Shown piece after piece: positions 1 to 6,114 of a DNA stretch of 7,861 nt (positions are counted from its first letter, which is position 1; each line of letters opens with the position of its first letter). The notes under the pieces are model-generated. The model saw nothing but the letters and a program-made list of their open reading frames with translations. It was not told where the DNA came from and searched no databases. This stretch comes from Galactobacter sp. Its GTDB lineage: Bacteria; Actinomycetota; Actinomycetes; Actinomycetales; Micrococcaceae. The position numbers and the translations under genes were made by a program. The stretch is taken from NCBI RefSeq assembly GCF_022712295.1, contig NZ_JALAGT010000164.1, positions 1 through 7,861 of the forward strand, read 5' to 3'.

Positions 1-905
1 ATATCGGTGGTCGGCACCCTGAAGTTGAAGATACCGGAGTCGAAGTGGTTGTAGCCCTCGTAATCCACGAGTTCGTACAACCGCGACCGCGTGAGCATCT
101 CATCCACAGCCGGTTCCTGGGTCCCGGCCTCACGGATAGCCGTCAGCGTACGCTCGATGGCTCCCATGGCCGAACGCAGGTTCGTCACCGGGTAGATGAT
201 CATGGCGACGCCTGCAGCCTGCAGCTGGTCACGGGTGAACAGTTCCGACTTCCCGAACTCGGTCATGTTCGCCAGGATCGGGACGTCCACCGCATTGGCG
301 ACCGTCTCGAACTCGGAGATGTCCTTCAACGCCTCCGGGAAGATCGCATCCGCACCGGAGTCCACGAGCGCCTTGATGCGTTCGATGGTGGCATCAAGGG
401 TGTCCACTCCGCGCAGGTCGGTGCGGGCCATGATCAGGAAGTTGGGATCCCGGCGGGCATCCACGGCGGCGGCGATGCGCTTCGTGGCGGTCTCCAGGTC
501 CACCATGTTCTTCCCGTCGAGGTGGCCGCAGCGCTTGGGGTTGAACTGGTCCTCGATGTGAGTACCGGCCAGCCCGGCGTCCTCCAGTTCCTGGATGGTG
601 CGTGCCACGTTCATGGGCTCACCGAAACCGGTGTCGGCATCGATCAGGCAGGGAAGGTCGGTGACGCGCGCGATCTGGTTGCCGCGCTGAGCCACCTCGG
701 TCAGTGTCGTCAGGCCGACGTCCGGCAGTCCCAATTCGTTGGCGAGCACGCCGCCGGAGATGTAGACGCCGTCGAAACCCTGCTCCTGGATGAGCTTGGT
801 GGACAAGGGTGTGAACGCCCCGGGGAACTGCAGCGCGGCCCCCGGCTTCAGTGCGGCGCGGAAGTTCTCCCGCTTCGCCGCAGGCGTGGTCTTGGAATAC
901 AGCAT
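1..905 (-). CDS. prpB: 2-methylisocitrate lyase PrpB (3' end cut by window edge)
   Basis: This is the last enzyme of the 2-methylcitrate cycle; it cleaves 2-methylisocitrate to pyruvate and succinate in the cytoplasm. About 301 codons are visible, and the family is about 295-305 residues long, so only a few residues are missing at the left edge. It belongs to the PEP mutase/isocitrate lyase superfamily (TIM barrel). Visible signatures are the SGG substrate loop (S50-G52), D62, the metal-binding D89-A-D91 followed by TGFG, H116-I-E118-D, and the lyase signature K124-R-C-G-H128 with catalytic C126. The C-terminal helix LYELVDYEGYNHFD is typical of PrpB. The ATG at 905 shares one base with the prpD stop codon (TGATG), which implies translational coupling. 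A weak GAAGGG lies 9 bases upstream. The KRCGH context and prpD neighbour favour PrpB over oxaloacetate decarboxylase or carboxyvinyl-phosphonate mutase paralogues. Confidence 0.96.
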   Translation of the reverse strand, partial: MLYSKTTPAAKRENFRAALKPGAALQFPGAFTPLSTKLIQEQGFDGVYISGGVLANELGLPDVGLTTLTEVAQRGNQIARVTDLPCLIDADTGFGEPMNVARTIQELEDAGLAGTHIEDQFNPKRCGHLDGKNMVDLETATKRIAAAVDARRDPNFLIMARTDLRGVDTLDATIERIKALVDSGADAIFPEALKDISEFETVANAVDVPILANMTEFGKSELFTRDQLQAAGVAMIIYPVTNLRSAMGAIERTLTAIREAGTQEPAVDEMLTRSRLYELVDYEGYNHFDSGIFNFRVPTTD

Positions 906-2413
906 CAGAACAGACCCTTCGGGGAGGTCTCCAGGTCCACGGAGGCCAGGATGTTGAGCTGGTCCAGCTCGCCTGCACCCAGGTTGGGCAGGTTCTCGGC
1001 CGCTGCGATGAAGCGGTCGATCTCCTCCGGGGCGACCTTGCCCTCGGCCAGCTTGCGGAACTTGTTGATGTACTCGGCGCGGCCGAAGGGCCGGGCGCCC
1101 AGCGGGTGAGCGTCCGCCACCGCGATCTCGTCGGAGAAGGTGGAGCCGTCGGCCAAGGTGATCTCCACACGGCCGCCGAAGGCCTTCTCGGTCAGATCCA
1201 GGCTGTGGTACCGGCGGGTCCACTCGGCATCCTCCACGGTGGTGACCTTGTGCCACAGCGCCACGGTGTCCTCGCGGCCCGCGCGCTCGGGGGAGTAGGA
1301 GTCAACGTGATCCCACGAGCCGTCCTGCAGTGCCACGGCGAAGATGTAGGGGATCGAGTGGTCCAGGGTCTCGCGGGAGGCCGTGGGGTCGTACTTCTGC
1401 GGGTCGGTGGCGCCGGATCCGATCACGTAGTGCGTGTGGTGCGAGGTGTGCAGCACGATCTTCTCGATGTTGGAAGCGTCTGCGAACTCCGGGTGCTCGT
1501 TGTGCAGCTTGCGACCCAGATCGATCCAGGCCTGTGCCTGGTATTCGGCGGAGTGCTCCTTGGTGTAGGAGTCCAGGAGGGCGCGCTTGGGCTCGCCGGG
1601 GGCGGGCAGCGGCACGGTGTAGTTGGCGTCCGGGCCGTCCAGCATCCAGGCGATGACGCCGTCCTCACCCTCGAAGATGGGCGTGGGGGAGGTCTGGCCG
1701 CGAAGGGCGCGGTCCACAGCCTCGACGGCCATCTTGCCTGCGAATGCCGGCGCGTGGGCCTTCCAGGTGGAGATCTCGCCCTTACGCGACTGACGGGTGG
1801 CGGTAGTGGTGTGCAGCGCTTGGCCAACGGCCTGGAAGATGGTCTCGACGTCTGCCCCGAGCAGGGTGCCGATGCCCGCCGCGGCCGAGGGGCCGAGGTG
1901 GGCCACGTGGTCGATCTTGTGCGCGTGAAGGCAGATGCCCTTGGTGAGGTCGATCTGGATCTCGTAGCCGGTGGCGATACCGCGGATCAGGTCGGCGCCG
2001 GAGGCGCCCACGTGCTGGGCGGCGGCGAGGATCGGAGGAATGTTGTCGCCGGGGTGTGAGTACTCGGCTGCCAGGAACGTGTCGTGGTAGTCCAGCTCGC
2101 GCACGGCAACGCCGTTGGCCCAGGCGGCCCACTCGACGGCAACGGGCTGGTCCGTACCGAAGACCTTGGAGCCCTGGCCGCCGGTGGTGACGGGGTGGGC
2201 AAGCGCCTGGCCGCGTGCGGAGACGATGGGTCCGCGGTTCAGGGAAGCGATCGCGACGGAGGCGTTGTCGATGATGCGGTTGATGACCATATCTGTCACC
2301 TCCTGCTCCACAGCCACCGGGTCGGCGGCGACCGACGCGATCTTGTGGGCAAGCTGCTCCTCGCGGGGGAGGTTCTCATCGCTGCGGTAGACCCGCACAG
2401 TGTTCTCGATCAT
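905..2413 (-). CDS. prpD: 2-methylcitrate dehydratase PrpD (MmgE/PrpD family)
   Basis: The enzyme dehydrates 2-methylcitrate to 2-methyl-cis-aconitate, a cytoplasmic cofactor-independent reaction. The actinobacterial form is often annotated as bifunctional with aconitate hydratase. The protein is 502 residues, within the usual PrpD range of about 480-510. Family motifs are NGVAVRELDYHDTFLA (N100-A115) with the D108/H110/D111 cluster, EYSHPGDNIPP (H120, D123), and RKGEISTWKAH (R210-H220), which belong to the conserved active-site region of MmgE/PrpD proteins including cis-aconitate decarboxylase. The frame is open back to an ATG at 2500, but I chose the ATG at 2413: the protein then begins MIENTVRVYRS as in other actinobacterial PrpD, and AGAGGA sits 5 bases upstream. 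It follows the GntR gene after 83 bp and overlaps prpB by one base. A cis-aconitate decarboxylase identity is less likely because of the prpB/prpE context. Confidence 0.95.
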   Translation of the reverse strand: MIENTVRVYRSDENLPREEQLAHKIASVAADPVAVEQEVTDMVINRIIDNASVAIASLNRGPIVSARGQALAHPVTTGGQGSKVFGTDQPVAVEWAAWANGVAVRELDYHDTFLAAEYSHPGDNIPPILAAAQHVGASGADLIRGIATGYEIQIDLTKGICLHAHKIDHVAHLGPSAAAGIGTLLGADVETIFQAVGQALHTTTATRQSRKGEISTWKAHAPAFAGKMAVEAVDRALRGQTSPTPIFEGEDGVIAWMLDGPDANYTVPLPAPGEPKRALLDSYTKEHSAEYQAQAWIDLGRKLHNEHPEFADASNIEKIVLHTSHHTHYVIGSGATDPQKYDPTASRETLDHSIPYIFAVALQDGSWDHVDSYSPERAGREDTVALWHKVTTVEDAEWTRRYHSLDLTEKAFGGRVEITLADGSTFSDEIAVADAHPLGARPFGRAEYINKFRKLAEGKVAPEEIDRFIAAAENLPNLGAGELDQLNILASVDLETSPKGLF

Positions 2414-2496
2414 GCTCGTCCTCTCTGACGAAGGTCCGTAGCCGCTCGGGTGGTGTGCGGCCGGCGTGTAGGGGGAAACGCGTGAGGCTCGGGGCC
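2414..2496 (-). other. gntR-prpD intergenic gap, probably transcribed leader
   Basis: These 83 bp lie between the regulator stop and the prpD start. I see no convincing -10/-35 pair, so prpD is probably co-transcribed with the regulator. A short inverted repeat (TGAGGC 2483-2488 and GCCTCA 2494-2499, 5-base loop) abuts and overlaps the regulator stop codon; it lacks a T-run and is too short to call a terminator. The prpD reading frame stays open through the gap. Confidence 0.5.
2419..2424 (-). promoter_or_regulatory. prpD ribosome binding site
   Basis: Read on the minus strand this is AGAGGA followed by 5 bases and then ATG at 2413. It is the best Shine-Dalgarno match near the 5' end of the prpD frame, and it supports the 2413 start over the in-frame ATG at 2500, which has no comparable purine run. 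Confidence 0.7.
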
Positions 2497-3159
2497 TCAT
2501 CCAGCCAGGGGCACCTCGGCGTCCCGGGCGTAGGTCTTGATATGGGCTTGGGCGTGATGCAGGTGGACCACGGTCTGCGCCTGCGCCAGATCCGGATCCG
2601 CCTGCGCCACTGCGGAAGCGATGGCTGCGTGCTCGCTCGCCGAGGCATCCAGTCGGTCGGGATGGTCCTGGGACAGCCGGCGGACGCGGTCCAGGTGCAG
2701 GCGCAGGCCTCGCAGGGCCTGCCTCAGGTAGGGATTGTCGGCGGCCGAGTCCAGCTCGTCGTCGAGCTCGTGCGTCAGTGCGTAGTAGCCGGACGGGTCG
2801 CTCGGATCCACCGGCGTGGCCGCCTCGAATCGCTTCGACAACGCCTCGAAACGTGCGCGGACGGTGCCCGACGACGCGGCGGCGTCCGCCGCACCTCGCG
2901 CCACCATGGTCTCGAGGCAGACCCGCAGATCGAAGAGCTGGTCAACCGATTCCGGACGGACCTCGGAGACGGTGACCCGGCCGGAGTGGTTGACGGCCAA
3001 GCCGTCGGAGAGCAGCTTGGAGATGGCTTCCCTCACGGGCGTCCGTGAAAGGCCCAGCCGTTCGGCCAGCTCGACCTCCAACAGGGGCGCGCCAGGCTGC
3101 AGCCGCCACTCGACGATGTCGCGGCGCACTTCCTCGTAGGCACGGTCACTAGCTTTCAC
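2497..3159 (-). CDS. GntR-family regulator, FCD subfamily, likely local repressor of the prp genes
   Basis: A 220-residue DNA-binding protein in the FadR/FCD subgroup. Residues about 5-66 form the winged helix-turn-helix, with the recognition segment LSRTPVREAISKLLSDGL (37-54). Residues about 73-209 form the helical FCD effector domain, including DLRVCLE and AADNPYL. The usual FCD metal pattern D-x3-H, H, H appears here as H130-x3-D134, H177 and H199. The start is a GTG; the nearest upstream in-frame stop is at 3195-3193 with no start codon in between, and the next internal GTG (V11) would cut into the DNA-binding domain. No Shine-Dalgarno precedes it, in line with leaderless translation. Its place at the head of prpDB and divergent from prpE suggests it senses a propionate or methylcitrate intermediate. 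That effector is inferred. It is unrelated in family to the corynebacterial/mycobacterial PrpR activators. Confidence 0.94.
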   Translation of the reverse strand: MKASDRAYEEVRRDIVEWRLQPGAPLLEVELAERLGLSRTPVREAISKLLSDGLAVNHSGRVTVSEVRPESVDQLFDLRVCLETMVARGAADAAASSGTVRARFEALSKRFEAATPVDPSDPSGYYALTHELDDELDSAADNPYLRQALRGLRLHLDRVRRLSQDHPDRLDASASEHAAIASAVAQADPDLAQAQTVVHLHHAQAHIKTYARDAEVPLAG

Positions 3160-3166
3160 ACCATCA

Positions 3167-3176
3167 GTGTATACAC
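3167..3176. promoter_or_regulatory. putative FCD/GntR operator O1 (GTGTATACAC)
   Basis: This is a perfect 10-bp palindrome with the GTATAC centre typical of FCD-subfamily operators (general form T-N-GT-N3-AC-N-A and relatives). It lies 8 bp upstream of the regulator GTG codon and covers the proposed -10. The core recurs at 3276-3283, which supports a sequence-specific role. The likely ligand is the adjacent GntR protein, acting as autorepressor. Confidence 0.6.
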
Positions 3177-3196
3177 AGATCGGAGATCTGTGTCAC
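3168..3196 (-). promoter_or_regulatory. putative promoter of the gntR-prpD-prpB operon (leaderless start)
   Basis: On the minus strand GTGACA (3196-3191, 5 of 6 to the TTGACA -35) is followed by 17 bases and TATACA (3173-3168, 4 of 6 to TATAAT, sharing TATA). A start 6-8 bases downstream falls at 3161-3159, and 3159 is the first base of the regulator GTG codon. No ribosome binding site lies between. The -10 lies inside the palindrome GTGTATACAC, so a bound repressor would block RNA polymerase directly. This is a motif reading without experimental support. Confidence 0.6.
3173..3193. repeat. perfect 9-bp inverted repeat in the promoter spacer
   Basis: ACACAGATC (3173-3181) is followed by a 3-base spacer and its exact reverse complement GATCTGTGT (3185-3193). 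The repeat overlaps the right end of O1 by 4 bases and spans almost exactly the -35/-10 spacer of the proposed regulator promoter. It could be a second regulator's operator, an extended site for the same GntR protein, or a small RNA hairpin on the plus-strand transcript. It has no T-run and is not placed as a terminator of any gene. Confidence 0.6.
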
Positions 3197-3275
3197 GCGG
3201 ACGTTTCGTAAGTTCCGGATCGCCCGGAGTTTCGGGAATTTTCCAACCAAGGGTTTTCGAGCACCCACCCCCTGG

Positions 3276-3283
3276 TGTATACA
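3276..3283. promoter_or_regulatory. putative second operator O2 (TGTATACA), prpE side
   Basis: This 8-bp palindrome is identical to the core of O1. The two centres are about 108 bp apart, close to a whole number of helical turns (about 10.3). It lies 143 bp upstream of the prpE GTG. TATACA (3278-3283) could also serve as a -10 for prpE, but the hexamer 17 bp upstream (TTTCGA, 3255-3260) is a poor -35, so the prpE promoter is not firmly located. Confidence 0.5.
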
Positions 3284-3349
3284 TGAAGCAAGACCGCAGT
3301 GACGTGGCTTACATCGCGTTGCAGGACGGTCCCACTCAGGCAGGCCGCC

Positions 3350-3386
3350 CCATGGTCAACCCATGGTCACCCGACCACATCCATGG
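3350..3386. repeat. three CCATGG boxes in the prpE leader region
   Basis: CCATGG occurs at 3350-3355, 3361-3366 and 3381-3386. The first two lie in a 9-base direct repeat, CCATGGTCA (3350-3358 and 3361-3369), with an 11-bp period, or one helical turn. Because CCATGG is palindromic, the first two also form a possible hairpin. The function is unknown; tandem protein-binding sites or leader RNA structure ahead of prpE are possible. Confidence 0.45.
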
Positions 3387-3410
3387 CGGGCGGCAAAGTG
3401 CGTACATCCC

Positions 3411-3415
3411 AAGGA
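3411..3415 (+). promoter_or_regulatory. prpE ribosome binding site
   Basis: AAGGA lies 10 bases before the GTG at 3426. It is slightly far but the only purine-rich match. It argues against the in-frame GTG at 3417 (one base from AAGGA) and the in-frame ATG at 3363, which has no Shine-Dalgarno. Confidence 0.6.
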
Positions 3416-3425
3416 CGTGACATAC

Positions 3426-5333
3426 GTGAGCAGCTACGAAGAGACCTATCGACGCTCGGTCGAGGACCCGGACGCGTTCTGGCTCGAGGCGGCCCAGGCG
3501 CTGGCCTGGGAACACGCTCCCACCACCGGTGTGGACGGCTCCGAGGCTCCGCTCTACCGCTGGTTCAGCGATGGCACCCTCAACCTGACCGTCAACGCCC
3601 TGGACCGCCACGTCGCGGCCGGTCGAGGCGACGCACCCGCCCTGATCCACGACTCCGCGGTCACCGACACCAAGACCACGTACACCTACTCGCAGCTCCT
3701 GGACGAGGTCGCCGCTACCGCCGGTGCGCTGCAGGACCTCGGCGTGAAGACCGGCGATCGCGTTCTGCTGTACATGCCCATGATCCCGGCGGCCGTGATC
3801 GGCATGCTGGCCTGTGCCCGCATCGGTGCGGTGCACTCCGTGGTGTTCGGCGGATTTGCGCCGCGCGAGCTGGCCTCCCGCATCGACGACGCCGCCCCGG
3901 TGGCGATCCTGACGGCCACCGGCGGCATCGAGCCGGCCCGCAACATCGAGTACCTGCCTGCCATCGCCGAATCCCTTGAGATCGCAGAGCACACCGTGGC
4001 GCACGTGGCGGTGACCCATCGAGACGGATTCACCACGTCCCTGGAGGACGTCGCCGAACGGGTCCCCGGCACGCAGTGGCATGACACGGACACCCTCAAG
4101 CAGGCCGCGACGCCCGCCGAGCCGGTGATCGTGCCCTCCACGCACCCCCTCTACATCCTCTACACCTCCGGTACAACGGGGAAGCCCAAGGGCGTGGTGC
4201 GTGACACGGGTGGATATGCCACCGCACTGTCCTGGTCCATGCCCAACCTCTACGGCGTCAGCGAAGGCCAGACCATGTTCACGGCCTCCGATGTCGGCTG
4301 GGTGGTTGGCCACTCCTACATCGTGTATGCGCCGCTGCTGGTCGGTGCCACCACCGTCCTCTATGAGGGCAAGCCTGTGGGAACCCCTGACGCTGGCGCG
4401 TTCTGGCGGGTCGCTGCGGAACACGGCGCCGTGAGCCTGTTCACCGCGCCAACGGCGCTGCGCGCCATTCGTAAGAACGATCCGGACGGCGCCCTGATCA
4501 AGGACTACGACCTCTCCGGGCTGAAGGGCCTCTTCGCCGCAGGTGAGCGACTCGATCCCGATACCGCCCAGTGGGCGCACGACGTCCTGGGCATCCCCGT
4601 GATCGACAATTGGTGGCAGACGGAGACAGGTTGGCCCATCGCCTGTAACCCGTTCGGGTTCGACGAGAAGCCCATCAAGCTCGGCTCGCCCACGCTGCCG
4701 GTGCCCGGCTATGAGGTCAGCATCGTGGACGCCATCGGCGAGCCCGTGCAGGAACCCGGGACCGAGGGAAACATCGCGATCAAGCTCCCCATGCCTCCAG
4801 GCACGCTCGCCACGCTGTGGGGGAACGACCAGCGTTACATCGACTCCTACCTGACCGCCTTCCCCGGCTACTACGCCTCGGGAGACTCGGGTTACCTGGA
4901 CGAGGACGGCTACGTGTTCGTCATGGGTCGCACCGATGACGTCATCAACGTCTCCGGCCACCGCCTCTCCACGGGAGCCATGGAGCAGGTCGTGGCCTCC
5001 CACCCCGCTGTCGCGGAGTGCGCCGTGATCGGTGTGGCCGACCCCCTCAAGGGCCAACGCCCCTCCGGCTACGTGATCCTCAAGTCCGGCGTGGAGGTCG
5101 AGGAATCCGACCTGGCTGCACAGCTGGTCAAGCTGGTCCGCTCCGAGATCGGTGCCGTGGCCGACTTCAAGGAGGTCCGTGTGGTCAACGCCCTTCCCAA
5201 GACCCGTTCCGGCAAGATCCTGCGCAAGACCATGCGGCAGATCGCCGACGGCGAGGAGTACTCGGTTCCCTCCACCATCGAGGATCCTTCGGTACTCGAC
5301 CACCTCATCGGGGTGCTCCGCCCCACCGCGTGA
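3426..5333 (+). CDS. prpE: propionyl-CoA synthetase PrpE
   Basis: This AMP-forming acyl-CoA ligase converts propionate, ATP and CoA to propionyl-CoA through a propionyl-AMP intermediate, feeding the methylcitrate cycle. It has 635 residues, against about 628 in enterobacterial PrpE. In order come an acetyl-CoA-synthetase N-terminal domain (about 1-60), the adenylate-forming core with the P-loop TSGTTGKPKG (T247-G256) followed by VVRDTGGYATAL, the DNWWQTETGWPI motif (around N395-W403), and a C-terminal domain ending in the catalytic-lysine motif KTRSGKILRK with K597. VRDTGGY and the NWWQTETGWP context favour PrpE over acetate-specific Acs. K597 is the lysine acylated by Pat-type acetyltransferases and freed by CobB-type deacylases in homologues. 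I chose the GTG at 3426 because the protein then begins SSYEETYRRSVEDPDAFW as in the family. It diverges from the regulator operon across a 266-bp control region. Confidence 0.95.
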   Translation: MSSYEETYRRSVEDPDAFWLEAAQALAWEHAPTTGVDGSEAPLYRWFSDGTLNLTVNALDRHVAAGRGDAPALIHDSAVTDTKTTYTYSQLLDEVAATAGALQDLGVKTGDRVLLYMPMIPAAVIGMLACARIGAVHSVVFGGFAPRELASRIDDAAPVAILTATGGIEPARNIEYLPAIAESLEIAEHTVAHVAVTHRDGFTTSLEDVAERVPGTQWHDTDTLKQAATPAEPVIVPSTHPLYILYTSGTTGKPKGVVRDTGGYATALSWSMPNLYGVSEGQTMFTASDVGWVVGHSYIVYAPLLVGATTVLYEGKPVGTPDAGAFWRVAAEHGAVSLFTAPTALRAIRKNDPDGALIKDYDLSGLKGLFAAGERLDPDTAQWAHDVLGIPVIDNWWQTETGWPIACNPFGFDEKPIKLGSPTLPVPGYEVSIVDAIGEPVQEPGTEGNIAIKLPMPPGTLATLWGNDQRYIDSYLTAFPGYYASGDSGYLDEDGYVFVMGRTDDVINVSGHRLSTGAMEQVVASHPAVAECAVIGVADPLKGQRPSGYVILKSGVEVEESDLAAQLVKLVRSEIGAVADFKEVRVVNALPKTRSGKILRKTMRQIADGEEYSVPSTIEDPSVLDHLIGVLRPTA

Positions 5334-5356
5334 GCTCGGTGATCCCATACCCCACA

Positions 5357-5385
5357 GCGGGTGGCCACCTCAGGTGGCCACCCGC
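5357..5385. terminator. bidirectional hairpin terminator between convergent genes
   Basis: GCGGGTGGCCACCT (5357-5370) and its exact reverse complement (5372-5385) flank a single base, so 14 positions are complementary with only a tiny loop. Outer bases CCCAT (5344-5348) and ATGGG (5394-5398) could add a second helix. There is no T-run, as is common for actinobacterial terminators. It lies 23 bp after the prpE stop and 21 bp after the response-regulator stop, and can serve both strands. Confidence 0.85.
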
Positions 5386-5406
5386 CGTCGGGCATGGGGA
5401 GGACGG

Positions 5407-6114
5407 CTAACTCTTGCCCGTACGGACATACTCGACCTCGGGGCGCCCCTGGGTCCCGTGCCTGGCGCTGCGCTGGGCCTGGCCCGTGTCCACGAGATGC
5501 TCAAGATAGCGTCGCGCCGTCACACGGGACAGACCGGCAACCGCGGCGGTCTCCCGGGCGCTCAGTGCCGTCCCTGCCGCGTCCAAGGCCTCGCGCACCT
5601 GGACCAAGGTCTCCGCCACGAGGCCCTTGGGCAGGTCGATGCGCCGCTGAGGCGTCTCCGAGCCGAAGATCCGGTCCAGCTGTTCCTGGTCCGGAATGGA
5701 CCCGGATCCACCCAAGCGCCGTTGCAGGTCGCGGTAGCGGCTCACTCGGGCGGCGAAGTCGTCGAAGGTGAAGGGTTTGAGCAGATAATCCGCGACGCCG
5801 GAGGCCATGGCCGCTCGCACCACCGAGCGCTCGCCGGCAGCGGTGAGCGCGATGGCGCCGCCATGCCAGCCTGCGGCCCGGAGACCGCGCAGCACCTCCA
5901 GCCCGTGTCCGTCAGGCAGATTCATGTCCACCAGGAACAGGTCGATGCCCGGGTCCTGGCGCAGATGTCGACGCTGGGCCAGATAGCGCCCGGCCTGCTC
6001 CTGGGTGTGCAGCACGGCCACACATTCCACGCCCGGGATCCGCCGCAGGTACTCCTGGTAGACCTGCGCCGTGGTCTCTTCGTCCTCGAGGACAGCCACC
6101 CGGAGCGCGCTCAT
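5407..6114 (-). CDS. CitB/DcuR-family response regulator
   Basis: This is a 235-residue cytoplasmic transcription factor, the partner of the kinase upstream. Residues about 4-120 are a receiver domain with acidic pair E10/D11, phospho-acceptor D63 (in LFLVDMNLPDGHG), T91 and K113 (LLKPF). The C-terminal part has a helix-turn-helix at about 182-208 (ALSARETAAVAGLSRVTARRYLEHL) and the closing HGTQGRPEVEYVR segment (219-231), which matches the YGTxGRPxxxYR ending of the CitB/DcuR/DctR group. The ATG at 6114 overlaps the kinase stop codon by four bases (ATGA), and a purine-rich GAAGGAAGGG stretch (6129-6120) precedes it. The frame extends upstream, but that is the kinase gene read in another phase. 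Family members activate citrate or C4-dicarboxylate transport genes when phosphorylated. The target here is not visible and is presumably outside the window. Confidence 0.95.
   Translation of the reverse strand: MSALRVAVLEDEETTAQVYQEYLRRIPGVECVAVLHTQEQAGRYLAQRRHLRQDPGIDLFLVDMNLPDGHGLEVLRGLRAAGWHGGAIALTAAGERSVVRAAMASGVADYLLKPFTFDDFAARVSRYRDLQRRLGGSGSIPDQEQLDRIFGSETPQRRIDLPKGLVAETLVQVREALDAAGTALSARETAAVAGLSRVTARRYLEHLVDTGQAQRSARHGTQGRPEVEYVRTGKS

Noticed and set aside
45..2059. Long open frames on the plus strand opposite prpB and prpD (45-1109 and 851-2059).
   Set aside because: They are antisense to two clearly recognised enzymes with full catalytic motifs. Their translations are low-complexity G/R/V/L-rich and match no known fold by eye, as expected from third-position GC bias.
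2483..2499. Short hairpin (TGAGGC/GCCTCA) at the end of the regulator gene as a terminator.
   Set aside because: The stem is only 6 bp, with no T-run, and overlaps the stop codon inside an apparent operon; too weak to call a terminator.
3214..3244. Small symmetries such as TCCGG/CCGGA and GGAA/TTCC between the two operators.
   Set aside because: Arms of 4-5 bp are expected by chance in GC-rich DNA and do not recur elsewhere in the window.
3190..3420. A small plus-strand frame of 76 codons (or 45 from ATG 3283) ending 5 bp before the prpE start, a possible leader peptide.
   Set aside because: No ribosome site precedes its GTG or internal ATGs, it runs through the operators and repeats, and it has no codon-run or domain pattern suggesting a leader or real peptide.
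3363..3425. N-terminal extension of PrpE from the ATG at 3363.
   Set aside because: The 21 extra residues do not match the family N-terminus and no Shine-Dalgarno precedes them; GTG 3426 with AAGGA upstream gives the standard start.
3336..5348. A 670-codon open frame on the minus strand opposite prpE.
   Set aside because: It is antisense to a complete PrpE with all adenylate-forming motifs. The translation is rich in G, H, D and V with no domain signature, typical of mirror frames in high-GC genes.
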